NCBI GenBank assembly: GCA_963989385.1
Contig: OZ022510.1
Location: 32,803,448-32,867,447 of the forward strand
DNA from: Ctena decussata
Lineage: Eukaryota; Mollusca; Bivalvia; Lucinida; Lucinidae
Direction: 5' to 3'
DNA length: 64,000 nucleotides
How positions within the stretch are numbered: the first letter of the stretch is position 1; every line of letters starts with the position of its first letter. This document shows, piece by piece, positions 1 through 11,217 of the stretch. The notes under the pieces were generated by a model. The model was not told where the DNA came from. It did not search any database and was given only the letters and a program-made list of their open reading frames with translations. The position numbers and the translations under genes are program-made.

Positions 1-589
1 GGTCACTCACAGTAGCCCAAACCATTTAATCAAGAAATAGAATTAGAAATATGAAGTAAACTCACTCGACCATGAAATATAGGTCACACTGACCTATATT
101 TAATATGAGGTCACTCACAGTGTCAATCCAAACCGTTTACCTTAAGTATGATGGAAACCGATAAAATAGTGATAGAAATATGAGGCAAACTTACTGGACC
201 ATGAAATATAGGTCACACTGACCAACATATTGTATGAGGTCACTCACAGTGTTAAGCCCAAACCACTCGCCAAAGTATAAGGTAAATCCATGAAATAGTA
301 TTAGAAATGTGCGGCCAACTCACTGGACCATAAATATAGGTCACAGTGACATACCTTCATTCTGATGTCAAACATCGGGTCATACTGAGTGATTATTCAA
401 AGCAATCATGTTCATACATAAACCTCAAGATATAAGGCAAATAACAGAACCTTGAAATATGGGTCACTATGGCCTACATTTTGTTTGTGGTCAAACAACG
501 GATCATACTGACTTATTACTCCAAGCATAAATGTTCATACATCAAACAGTTTCAATCACTGGGTCATGAAATAAAGTCACTGCTTTCAG
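1..589. repeat. Imperfect tandem repeat, unit about 110-126 bp
   Basis: Units restart with GGTCACTCACAGT at 1, 111 and 237. Each contains an 'aaacc' stretch, 'atgaaatagtattagaaatatg', and 'ctcactggaccatgaaatataggtcacactgacc'. From about 361 to 589 the pattern decays into two diverged units sharing 'gggtcatactga' and 'atgttcatacat'. The array is probably cut by the window edge. No coding potential is seen. Confidence 0.8.
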
Positions 590-1422
590 TAGATCTTTCA
601 GTAGATATATAGAGAGTATGAAAGTGAGCTAAACGCAAAAGGTGAATATTTTTCTATGTTCAATGATTCGTGAAATATAGTTCATGGCCCAATATGCGTC
701 ACTGCATGTAGATCTTTATCGGATCTACCTATGGAGCAAGTATGAGACTCTACCCCTTTTGGTTACTTAAAAAACTGAGCTAAACGGAACAGGTGAATAT
801 CTTATTCTATGTTCAATGATCTGTAAAATATTCGCCATGGCCCGATATGCATCACTGCATTCAGTAGATATTCCCGAGATGTACCTATGGAGCAAATTTA
901 AAGACTCAGTCCCTTTTTATTACTTAGAAACTGAGCTAAACGCAACAAGTGAATATTTTGCCTCTTTTCAATGATCCGTGAATTAGAGGTCATGGCTCAA
1001 TATGCATCACTGCTTTTTGTAGAGCTTCACTGGATGTATCTATTGAGCAAGTTTGAAGACTCTATCCCTTTTGATTACTTAGAAACTGAGCTAAACGCAA
1101 AGAAGAATATTTGTTCTATGTTCAGTGATCAGTGAATTATAGGTCATGACCCAATTAGCATCATTGCATTAAGTAGATCTTCACCAAATGTACCTATGGA
1201 GCAAATTTGAAAAAAACTATACCTTTTGGTTACATAGAAACTGAGCTGAAAGCATCAGGTGAATATTTTTGTCTATGTTCGATGATCCGTAAAATATAGG
1301 CCACAGACCAATATGCATCGCTGCTTTCAGTAGATCTTTCTTAGATGTATATATGGAGCAAGTTTTGAAGACTCCATGTTAAACTTAGAAACTAAGCTAA
1401 ACGCAACAGGTGAATATTTTTG
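590..1422. repeat. Tandem repeat, unit about 154 bp, six copies
   Basis: The core 'ctgagctaaacgcaacaggtgaatatt' recurs at about 624, 775, 931, 1086, 1241 and 1392, giving spacings of 151-156 bp. Each unit also has 'atggagcaag', 'ttacttagaaa', 'atgttcaatgatccgtgaa' and 'caatatgcatcactgc'. It follows the preceding array but has a different unit. Stops occur in all frames. Confidence 0.85.
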
Positions 1423-2021
1423 CGAACGCGCATAAAGGCGCACGCGCACGCATACGCACATGATAAGCGCTACTTTTGCTTCGCAAAGTCGCACTAAAAT
1501 CGACAAGAATTTGTGAAACATATATATTACTCAAACAGTTTGGTCAATATGACAAAACATCAATGCCTATTAAAGATTGTTCTGAGTTTTTCATATCACA
1601 AAAAACTATAATGAGGTATCATTAATTCCAACCTGTAGTGTCAGTAAATAAACACAACTTTATGACAAGATTTAATGTATTTTGTAGAAAAAATTCAGGA
1701 CAAATGAGAGATTTATTGATATCACAACATCATCGCCACTATATTGCAGTTTTGCTGACAATCATCCAGTTTGTGATATCTCAGACTCTTCTAAGATATT
1801 ATAAAATCCTGTTTAGAGATAAAACAGAGTGGAGCTTATGTTATTACCTGACAAGAAATAAAGAACGTGAGAAGATCAATCTGGCCATTTTTACTCGGCA
1901 GCTGAAATTATTGTATTTGCCGACATCACCTAGGGATCGGAGGGTCTCGTTTTAACTTAGAGAATAGGGTATTCTATGGTCTTGTGTTCGAACAATAAGG
2001 AATATTTTAGTAATGTTTTAA
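1423..2021. other. Stretch without recognisable gene
   Basis: This starts with a short GCGCACGCGCACGC-like purine/pyrimidine alternation (about 1424-1460). A 105-codon plus-strand frame at 1638-1955 has no recognisable domain and an ordinary AT-rich composition. I see no other feature. Confidence 0.5.
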
Positions 2022-2953
2022 GGGACGAGTCATTTATTATCAGCTGGAGTTGGGGGGGGGGATAAATTTTCATATGGTTAACCAACATTAATCCGACCCC
2101 CCACCCCAGTCTCACCAGTATTATTTTGCCGACCCCCCACCCCCAAATAGATGACAAACAATTTTATGATCCCCCACACCCAGCTACCCTTCACACACCT
2201 ACACCATATTACCTATTTTATGTCAGACTGACCTCATTCAAAACATATATGAAAGACAAAGAACATTTTCTTATTTTAACAGGTTAATTATTCATGGTCT
2301 GTGTAAAGTTGTCTTCATTTTTTAAACTTTCTTCTGCTAATGGCCATCCAGCAATCTGTTGTCCACTGCTTAACAGCTTAATGATTATAACTGTTAAAGC
2401 TTATACTTGGGCGTCTGGGTGGCGGGGTCTGGGGGCTGCGGCCCCAGAAGCCACAGTAGTTCTGCTGATGAAAAGGCACCTGGAGAGCTGATATCACAAA
2501 TGCAGACATTAAATTTAATTGAGAACAAAATCATCTACTTGACATGATTTTATAGACACCTTCATACAGTTGTTTTCTAGCCAACCAATGTAAAGAAATG
2601 TCTTTTTTATATAAAGCTGCCGATGTTTTGTGTGTCATTTCCATATATGCCCTTAAGTTTTGAGTTTGAAAGAAAAAGAGTGAAGTTTTAGGAGTAATGG
2701 GAGACCTGGAAGCCCCCCCCCCCCCTCCGCCCCCCCTAGAAGCCGAGACGTTTTTAAAAATGAAGGTCGACGTAAGAATTCTGACACCCCACCCTCCACA
2801 ATGTTTGATAAAATATATGACCCCCCACCTTGCTCCGAGGCTTATTGATTTCCGACCCCCCCCCCCCCCCAGTACATCACCACATCACCAAAACAATTCC
2901 GATCCCCTAAATGTACTCAGTCCCCCCACACCTGATAATAAATTACTCGTCCC
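2022..2953. mobile_element. C/G-tract interspersed element with inverted ends
   Basis: The left end reads 'gggacgagtcatttattatc' and runs into a G tract (2022-2058). The right end (about 2918-2953) is the reverse complement, a C tract followed by 'tgataataaattactcgtccc'. The inside is rich in 'gaccccccaccc' on one strand. A 'tataataaatgactcgtccc' end with the same C-rich neighbourhood recurs at 10018-10163, so this is a dispersed family. No transposase is seen. A GC-rich frame at 2294-2491 has no recognised domain. Confidence 0.6.
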
Positions 2954-3767
2954 AAATTTCAGGCAAAAAAAAATATAAAAGTTACGTTTTCTAACATCAA
3001 AAAAGTGTTACAGTTGTCGTAACAGTCGTCAGCCTGCGTTTGATCTCGAACGTATGAAGAAAACATTCTTTATTGTTCTGTTTGTTTGATATGAAAGATG
3101 TTTTGTGTAATTAGCTTTGTAAACAGCAGACTGCATGTAACATAAGAGCATTTTCGTTAACAAGCGGTTATCCAAAGAGTTGAAGCAGTTCCGGTGAAAC
3201 TTACAAATAGAGACTATGTTCCACCTATTGTTGTTTTCTCATGACAACAGGAGGAGCATGGATTCTTATATTACTAAACGAGACAGAGCTCCAGCTGTTG
3301 TTACATCATGTATCATGTCATGACAACAGGAGGAGCATGGTTTCCTATATTACGTACAGAGACCATGCTCCATCTGTTGTTATAATCTGATGACAGCAGG
3401 TGGAGCATAATTACCTATCGTACCAACAGAGACCATGCTCAAGCTGTTCTTATAATCTGAGGACAACAGGAGGATCATGGTTTCCTATAGTACTATCAAA
3501 GGCCATGCTCCAGCTGTTGTTATAATCTGATGACAATAGGAGGGGCATGGTTTCCTATAGTACTAACAAAGACCGTGATTCAGCTTTTGTGATCATCTGA
3601 TGACATCAGGTATTGTACTTATAGAGACCACGCTCCAGCCGTTGTAATTATCTGATGATAACAGAAGGAGAATGGCTTCCTGAAGTACTAACATAGACCA
3701 TGCTCCAGCTGCTGTTATAACCTGATGACAACAGGAGGAGCATGGTTTCCTTTAGAACTATCAGAGC

Positions 3768-3928
3768 TGCTTCGGTTAACTGTGCATGTCTTTGGTACAC
3801 TTTTGACAATCTGTGTGTATGTATGTGCTTCTTTTCCTATTGGTTTTGAAACCGGAAAGTGGGATTTGATTGTATTAATTCCTGATCATTGCCTATCTTT
3901 TTACTTTCCTAAAGTACTAACAGAGACC
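3768..3928. other. Non-satellite interruption in the 70-bp array
   Basis: About 160 bp beginning 'gcttcggttaactgtgcatg' separates satellite units. It contains 'tgtgtgtatgtatgtgc' and no satellite words. No TIRs or target-site duplication could be recognised, so its origin is unknown. Confidence 0.5.
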
Positions 3929-4100
3929 TTCTTCAGCTGTTGTTTTAATATGATGACAACAGGAGAAGCATCGTTTCCTATTGTACTAACGGACGTGACG
4001 TTACATGTTTTTCAAATACAGTCTAGTCTCTGAAGAAGACGAAATTAAAATCTTAAAAAGTTCCTTCAAGAGCAGAGAATACATACAGAAGTAGGAACAT

Positions 4101-4146
4101 GGGCCAGACTACGTAGTTTCGGCTAATAAAGCCTCGTCAGTGACCC
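4101..4146 (-). ncRNA. Hammerhead ribozyme, type I, copy 1
   Basis: Read on the minus strand: stem I 5' strand GGGTCA (4146-4141), core CTGACGA (4140-4134), stem II GGCT-TTATT-AGCC (4133-4121), GAAA (4120-4117), stem III CTAC/GTAG (4116-4109), then the cleavage triplet ending GTC (C at 4107), then TGGCCC (4106-4101). The last segment pairs fully with GGGTCA, with one G-U wobble. All invariant core positions of the family (CUGANGA, GAAA, UH at the cleavage site) are present. The very short stem III is typical of retrotransposon hammerheads, which often act as dimers. Confidence 0.9.
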
Positions 4147-4481
4147 TGACAATATCTGGGGACGAAACCAGAAAAAAGCATACTGTAATTTCTTAATTTT
4201 AATTGGACAGTCGATTCAAAGACTGATTAGTTTCAAAAGGATCCAAATAATATAAAAGACGATGATCTAGAATAATAGTCTAAATCGATCTCAAATTTTA
4301 GATTTCTAAGAATCTATCCTCTGATCTCAAAGGATGTAAATAAAATATAATCTGCACTATGGATGATGTACGGGGAGACGTTTTACGGCCGCCACACGGC
4401 ACAACACCAGCTGCAGTGAGGTAATTTAAAATCTTAAAAAGTTCCTTCAAGAGCAGAGAATACATACAGAAGTAGGAACAT

Positions 4482-4527
4482 GGGCCAGACTACGTAGTTT
4501 CGGCTAATAAAGCCTCGTCAGTGACCC
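4482..4527 (-). ncRNA. Hammerhead ribozyme, type I, copy 2
   Basis: This is the same 46 nt as copy 1, shifted by 381 bp: stem I 4527-4522 with 4487-4482, CTGACGA 4521-4515, stem II 4514-4502, GAAA 4501-4498, stem III 4497-4490, cleavage after the C at 4488. No core or stem base differs from copy 1, so both ribozymes look competent. Confidence 0.9.
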
Positions 4528-7500
4528 TGACAATATCTGGTGACGAAACCAGGAAAAAACATACTGAAAGTCTAAACGTGAAAACCTGTGTTTTGTCATA
4601 TTTCTGAACTTAATGGTACTAAACGAGAGCACGCTCTAGCTATTGTTATAATCTGATGAAAACAGAAAGAGCATAGTTTCCTATAATACTTACAGACTGT
4701 TGTAGTAATCTGATGACAAAAGGAGAAGCATGGTTTCTTAAAGTACTTACAGAGACCATGCTACAGCTGATGGTATCGTCTGATGACAACAGGAGGAGCA
4801 TGGTATTCTATGGTACTTTCAGAGACCATGCTCCAGCTTTTATTATATTGTGATGACAACGGGAGGAACATGATTTCTTATAGTACTATCAGATCCCATG
4901 CTCCAGCTGTTATTATAATCTGATAACAACAGGAGTAGCATGGTTTTCTGTAGTGCTAACAGAGACCATGCTCCACTTATTGTTATAATCTGATGACAAC
5001 AGTGGAGCATGAATACCTACAGTACTTGCAGAGATTATGCTCCAGCAGGATTTCCTATATACTAAACAGAGACTATTCGCCAGCTGTTGTTATAATCTCA
5101 TGACAACAGGTGGAGCATGGTTTCCTATATACTTAACAGAGACCATGCTCCAGCTGTTGGTATACTCACATGACAACAGGAGGAGCATGACTTCGTATAT
5201 ACTTAACAGCGACCATGCTGCAGCTGTTGGTATACACACATGATAACAGGTGGAGCAGGATTTCCTATATACTGAACAAAGACCATGCTTCAGCTATTGT
5301 TATTCTGTCATGACAACAGAGGGAGCATGGTTTCTTATATACTTATCAGAGACTATACTCTAGCTGTTGGTATACTCTCATAACGAGAGGTGGAGCATAA
5401 TTTCCTATTTACTTCATAGAGACTATGCTCCAGCTGTTGTTATACTCTCATGACATCAGGTGGAGCAGAACTTTCTGAATACTTAACTGAGACCATGCTC
5501 AAGCTGTTGCTATACTCTCATGACAACAGGCGAAGCAGGGTTTCCCATATACTTAAAATAGACTATGCTGAAGCTGTTGTTATATTCTCATGTCAACAGG
5601 TGGAGCACGATTTGCTATATTTTGTAACAGAGACCATGCTCCAGATGTTGGTATACTCTCATGCCAACAGGTGGAGCATGATTTCCCATATACTTAACAG
5701 AGACCATGCTGAAGCTGTTGTTATATTTTTATGTCAACAGGTGGAGCAGTATTTCCTATATACTTAACAGAGACAATGCTCCAGCTGTTGTTATAGTCGG
5801 ATGACAACAGGTGGAGCATGATTTCCTATATACTCAACAGAGACCATGCTCCTGCTGTTGTTATCTTCTCATGCCAACAGGTATAGCATGATTTCCTATA
5901 TACTTAACAGAGACCATGCTCCAGCTAATGTGATACTCTAATGACAACAGGTGGAGCATGATTTCCTATATACTTAACAGAGACCATGCTACAGATGTTT
6001 TTATACTCTCAGGACAACAGGTGGAGCATGGTTTCCTACATACTTAGCATGGACAATGCTCCAGTTGTTGGTATACTCTCATGACAACAGGTGGAGCATG
6101 ATTTCCTATTTACTCAACAGAGACCATGCTCGGGCTGTTGTTATATTCTCACGACAACAGGTGGAGCATGATTTCCTATATACTCAACAGACACCATGCT
6201 TGAGCTGTTGTTATATTCTCATGACAACAGGTGGAGCATGATTTCCTATATACAAAAGAGAGACCATGCTCCAGCTGTTGTTATACTCTCACGACAACAG
6301 GGCGAATATGATTTCCTATATACTTAACAGAGACCACGTTCAAGCTGTTGTTATACTCTCATGATAACAGGTAAGGTAGGATTTCCTATAAACTTAACAG
6401 AGACCATGTTCTAGCTGTTGTTATACTCTCATGACAACAGGTGGAGCAGGATTTCCTTTTTACTAAACAGATACCATGCTCCAGCTGTTGTTATATTCTC
6501 ATGACAACAGGTGGAGCATGATTTCCTATATACTTAACAGAGACCATGCTCCAGCTGTTGGTATACTCTCATGATAACAGGTGGAGATTGATTTCCTATA
6601 TACTTAACGGAGACCATGCTCCAGCTGTTCTTTTACTCTCATGACAACAGGTGGAGCAGGATTTCCCATATACTTAACAGAGACCATGCTGAAGCTGTTG
6701 TTATATTCTCATGTCAACAGGAAGAGCAGGATTTCATATATACTTAACAGAGACCATGCTCCAGCTGTTGTTATATTTTCATGGCAACAGGTGGCGCATG
6801 ATTGCCTATATACTTAACAGAGACCATGCTCCAGATGTTGTTATACTCTCATGACAACAGTTGGAGCATGGTTTCCTACATACTTAACATGGACCATGCT
6901 CCAGTTGTTGGTATACTCTCATTACAACAGGTGAAGCAGGATTTCCTATTTACTTAACAGCGACCATGCTCCGGCTGTTATTATATTCTCATGACAACAG
7001 GTGGAGCATGATTTTCTATATACTTAACATAGACCATGCTCCAGAAGTTGTTATACTCTCACGACAACAGATGGAGCATGATTTCCTATATACTTAAGAG
7101 AGACCATCCTCATGCTGTTGTTATACTCTCGTGACAACAGTAGGAGCCTAAATTTCGTATACACTAAACAGAGACCATGCTCAAGCTGTTGTTATACTCT
7201 CAAAACAACAGGTAGAGTAGATTTCCTATATACTTAATAGAGACCATGCTCCAGCTATTGGTATTCTCTCATGACAACAGGTGGAGCAGGATTTCTTTTT
7301 TTTCTAAACAGAGACCATGCTCCAGCTGTTGTTATATTCTCATGACAACAGGTGAGGATGATTTCCTATAAACTTAACAGTGACCATGCTCCAGCTGTCG
7401 TTATACTCTCACGACAACAGGAGGAGCAGTATTTCCTAAATACTTAACAGAGATCATGCTCCAGCTGTTGTTATAGTCTGATGACAACAGGTGGAGCATG

Positions 7501-9630
7501 ATTTCCTATATACTCAACAGAGACCATGCTCCAGCTGTTGTTATCTTCTCATGCCAACAGGTGGAGCATGATTTCCTATTGCTTAACAGAGACCATGCTC
7601 CAGATGTTGTTTTCCTCTCATGACAACAGGTGGAGCATATGTTCCTATATACTTAACAGAGACCATGCTCAAGCTGTTGTTATACTCTCGTGACAACAGG
7701 AGGAGCATGATATCGTATACACTAAACAGAGATAAGGGTCCAGCTGCTGTAATACTCCCATGACAACAGGTGAAGCATGATTTCCTATATACTTAACAGA
7801 GACCATGCTCAAGCTGTTGTTATACTCTCATGACAACAGGTGGAGCAGAATTTCCTTTTTACTAAACAGAGACCATGCTCCAGCTGTTGTTATATTCTCA
7901 TGACAACAGGTGGTGCATGACTTCCTAGATACATCACAGAGACCATCAAGCTGCTGTTATATTCCAATAACAACAGGTGGAGCATGAATTCCTGTATACT
8001 TAACAGAGACCATGCTTCAGCTGTTGTTATACTCCCATAACAACGGGTGGAGCATGATTACCTATATACTTAACAGAGACCATGCTCCAGATGTTGTTTA
8101 ACTCTCATGACATCAGGTGGTGCCTGATTTCCAATTCACTTATCAGAGACCATGCTCCAGCTGTTGTTATACTCTTTTGACAACAGGTGGAGCATGATTT
8201 CCTATATACATAAGAGAGACCATGCTCCAGCTGTTGTTATACACTCATGACAACAGGTGAAGCAGGATTTTCTATATACTTAACAGAGACCATGCTTCAG
8301 ATGTTGTTATACTCCCATAACAACAGCTGGAGCATGATTACCTATATACTTAACAGAGACCATGCTCCAGATGTTGGTATACTCTCAAGACAACAGGTGG
8401 CGCATGATTTTCTATTCACTTAACACAGACAATGCTCCAGCTGTTGTTAAACTCTCGTGACAACAGGTGGCGCATGGTTTCCTATGTACATAAGAGAGAC
8501 CATGCTGCAGCTGTTGCTAAACTCTCATGACAACAGGTGGAGCATGATAACCTGTATACTTAACAGAGACCATGCTCCAGATGTTGGTATACTCTCATGA
8601 CAACAGGTGGAGCAGGATTTCCTATTCACTTAACAGAGACCATGGTCCAGCTGTTGTTATAGTCTCATGACAACAGGTGGAGCAGGATTTCCTATATACA
8701 TAAGACAGACCATGCTCCAGCTGTTGCTATACTCTCATGACAACAGGTGGAGCATGATTTCCTTTATACATAAGAGAGACCATGCTCCAGCTGTTGTTAT
8801 ACACTCACGACAACAGGGGGAATATAATTTCCTATACAGAGACCCAGCTCAAGTTGTTGTTATACTCTCATGATAACAGGTAGAGTAGGATTTCCTATAT
8901 ACTTAACAGAGACCATGCTCCAGCTGTTCTTATAGTCTCATGACAACAGGTGGAGCAGGATTTCCTATATACATAAGAGAGACCATGCTCCAGCTGTTGC
9001 TATACTCTCATGCAAACAGGTGGAGCAGGATTTTCTATATACTTAACAAAGACCATGCTCCAGCTGTTGTTTTACTCTCATGACAACAGGTGGAGCAGGA
9101 TTTCCTTTCACTAAACAGAGACCATGCTCCAGATGTTGTTATTCTTTCATGACAACAGGTGGCGCATGATTTCCTATTCATTTAACAGAGACCATGCTCC
9201 AGGTGTTGTTATACTCTCATGACAACAGGTGGAGCATGATTTCCTATATACATAAGATCGACCACGCTTTAGCTGCTGTTATTCTCTTATGACAACAGGT
9301 GAAGCAGGATCTTCTATATACTTAACAAAGAACAGACTCCAGCTGTTGTTATACTCTCATGACAACAGGTGGAGCATGATTTCCTATTAACTTAACAGAG
9401 ACCATGCTCCAGCTGTTGTTATACTCTCATAACAACAGATGGAGCATGATTTCCTATATTCTTAACAAAGACCATGCTTCAGCTGTTGTTATACTCTCAT
9501 GACAACAGGTGTAGCATGATTTCCTATATATTTAACAGAGACCATGCTCCAGCTTTTGTTATACTCTCATCACAACATGTGGAGCATGATTTCCTATATA
9601 CTTAACAGAGACCATGCTCCAGCTGTTGTT

Positions 9631-9797
9631 ATGGTTTTCTATATGGCAAATAGAGAGCGTGCTGCAGCTGTGCTGTAGTAAACACTAACAGAGGCCAAGC
9701 TGTAGCTGTTGTCATGCTAAAGGAGATCGTGCTCCAGCTGTAATCATGAAATTATAACAACAGCTGCATCACGGTCCCTATTTGTCATATAGGAAAT
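9631..9797. repeat. Inverted satellite-like units closing the array (hairpin)
   Basis: 'ttctatatggcaaatagaga' with 'gctgcagctgt' at 9631-9668 is inverted at about 9758-9797 ('acagctgcatcacggtccc' then 'tatttgtcatataggaa'). Between the arms are degenerate satellite words such as 'gagatcgtgctccagctgt'. The array therefore ends in a foldback. Confidence 0.7.
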
Positions 9798-10017
9798 CAT
9801 ACTACCTACCAGCTTCATTATATTTGGTTTTCATCTCCCCCCCCCCTCCAGAGCGACCCTAGTATTTTCCTCTTTGTAAGCGTTTGTAAATCTTAAATTT
9901 GAAAGAATAGAATTAATTTGAAAGTGTATGTGTAATGGGGAGTCTTGAACATTATTTTTAGATTAAGACAAATGGATTTTTTTCCACTTGTCTTTATTTA
10001 AAAAAGAAATTATGCAA

Positions 10018-10163
10018 GCCCCTCCCCCCATCCCTCCACACACTCCACGCCCTCCCCTTCCAGTAGATCACCAATAAAATCCCCCCCACCCCGCCACAAA
10101 CACACACATATACCCTCCTGAATGTACCGGCCCCCAACCTTATAATAAATGACTCGTCCCTAA
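10018..10163. mobile_element. Fragment of the C/G-tract element
   Basis: A C-rich stretch followed by 'ccaaccttataataaatgac' and 'tcgtccc' matches the terminal inverted sequence of the element at 2022-2953. Upstream, 9830-10017 holds a C tract and otherwise plain AT-rich sequence. Confidence 0.55.
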
Positions 10164-10521
10164 TACTTGCATACAGTAAAAGGACCAATGAAACATATTA
10201 AACAATGTCAGTTGTTTGTTTATTAGATCTACAGGTAAATATATCAAACTGGCCAACATTTTTGTTGCTCGAACTTCGAAAAGAAATGAACATCTTTCGT
10301 ATTCAAATTTTTCAACGATAATTTTTGCGTGATCCACACACCACAGTCATAAAAGCTGTCTGTTTTAATTGAATACAGTTCCTAAATTGTCTATGGATGC
10401 AGCGACTTAAAAATAGATCGGTCGAAATGTGCTATATTTAAACGAGCTATTAATAGTATATAGTTGAGCATGCGCATTGTCAGATCATGCGCGGCCTGTT
10501 GTCGTTTTCCCTCTCCCCCTT

Positions 10522-10626
10522 CATGCGGACAGCGAAGACTCTGATCAGACTGGGCGGATGACCAGGCTGATCTGAGTCTGCGCTGGACGCACAACCACAT
10601 TGTTGGTTTTCTTGTGTCGCGGCTCA
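10522..10626. mobile_element. Palindromic MITE, right half only
   Basis: This is the right half of the window's commonest MITE: 'catgcggacagcgaagactc', 'tgatcagactgggcgga', 'aggctgatctgagtctgcgc', ending 'cttgtgtcgcggctca'. The left half is absent. Full copies elsewhere are about 205-245 bp. Confidence 0.8.
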
Positions 10627-10688
10627 AATTATAACAAGAGACTATGAAAACAAGGGACGCACCACGGAAACGAAAATGGCAGACTATA

Positions 10689-11165
10689 AGTATCTATCAT
10701 GTGTGTGGGGTGTGGATGGAAAAATCCGTCAAGAGGGTCACTGTTCGGCATCACGAGGCTTGCCGAGTGATGCCGAACAGTGACCCCGAGTGACGGATTT
10801 TTCTATCCACACCTCACACCCATGATAGATACTTTTTCTTGCACACCACGTTTTGTTTTAACTTCAGATCTTGTTAAAATGCCTAATTCTAGTGTTTGAG
10901 AGGTTTCAATTTGATTTTGAAAGAAGGCGCTGCTTTCAACGACCGCCATTCGGCTCTTTACGTCAACGACTGGCGTACATAAACTGGCGTCATTTTTCCC
11001 GTCTTCGTGACGTCATCATCTAAAATACCAACGTCACTTGACGACGCAGGTACGTGAGCTCCTATACAACCGATGCATTGACAGCTCGGGATTTTTTCCG
11101 GTCCTGGGTCAAAACAGCAGGGTAAGATAAGATTTTTTATCCCAGGTGAAAAGAATGGCATTTTC
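10689..11165. mobile_element. Foldback element A, copy 1 (147-bp hairpin plus CRE-bearing flank)
   Basis: 10689-10835 is a near-perfect hairpin: 'agtatctatcatg' pairs with 'catgatagatact', and the centre is 'catcacgaggcttgccgagtgatg'. It is followed by about 330 bp that also occur after the hairpin at 43831-43965 ('cttgcacaccacgttttgtt', 'gtttgagaggttt', 'ctggcgt...cgtcatttt', 'acttgacgacgcag', 'gtcctggg'). A full TGACGTCA lies at 11008-11015. No protein is apparent. Superfamily is unknown. Confidence 0.75.
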
Positions 11166-11217
11166 TATCGGGTGTGCAAGAATTAATTGTTTTCATCTGT
11201 TCACTAGTGGATATTTT

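Larger units (their letters stand above)
4045..4566 (-). mobile_element. Retrozyme-like element with two 141-bp direct repeats
   Basis: Direct repeats at 4045-4185 and 4426-4566 are nearly identical and offset by 381 bp, enclosing a 240-bp middle. Each repeat carries a complete hammerhead ribozyme on the minus strand. This is the layout of small animal retrozymes and of Penelope-like element pseudo-LTRs, in which paired ribozymes release an RNA of one monomer length that can circularise. Cleavage-to-cleavage distance here is 381 nt. The middle contains an 85-bp module (about 4345-4430, core 'ggagacgttttacggc' and 'caccagctgcagtgag') that recurs at about 22700-22790 without a ribozyme. There is no reverse transcriptase in the element, so it would be non-autonomous. 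It sits inside the 70-bp satellite; no clear TSD was found. Sequence and fold are seen; mobility is inferred. Confidence 0.8.
3207..9632. repeat. Satellite array, 70-bp unit, about 80 copies; each unit is a hairpin
   Basis: The consensus period is exactly 70 bp: AGACCATGCTCCAGCTGTTG, then TTATACTCTCATGACAACAG, then GTGGAGCATGATTTCCTATA, then TACTTAACAG. Within each unit CATGCTCCAGCTGTTGT and ACAACAGGTGGAGCATG are inverted (16 of 17 pairs) around a 12-nt loop, followed by a 24-nt spacer. Units from 3207 to about 5030 are a diverged subfamily (TAATCTGATGAC, GGAGGAGCATGG, TAGTACTAAC); from about 5100 on the TATACTCTCATGAC / GGTGGAGCATGA type dominates. Higher-order copies are visible, for example diagnostic variants at 6030-6130 recur 840 bp (12 units) later. 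The array is interrupted at about 3768-3928 and 4012-4620. Long frames with MLQLLVYSHDNRWSM-like peptides are artefacts, because 70 is not a multiple of three. Confidence 0.95.

Noticed and set aside
1638..1955. 105-codon plus-strand frame as a small gene
   Set aside because: No domain, no supporting signals, and length within what AT-rich noncoding sequence gives by chance.
5037..8873. Open frames with repeating peptides such as MLQLLVYSHDNRWSM in the satellite
   Set aside because: The unit is 70 bp, so the frame shifts in each unit. The peptides are by-products of the tandem DNA and are broken by stops every few units.
3207..9632. CRISPR array
   Set aside because: Units are fully repeated without unique spacers, the DNA is clearly eukaryotic, and no cas-like gene is present.
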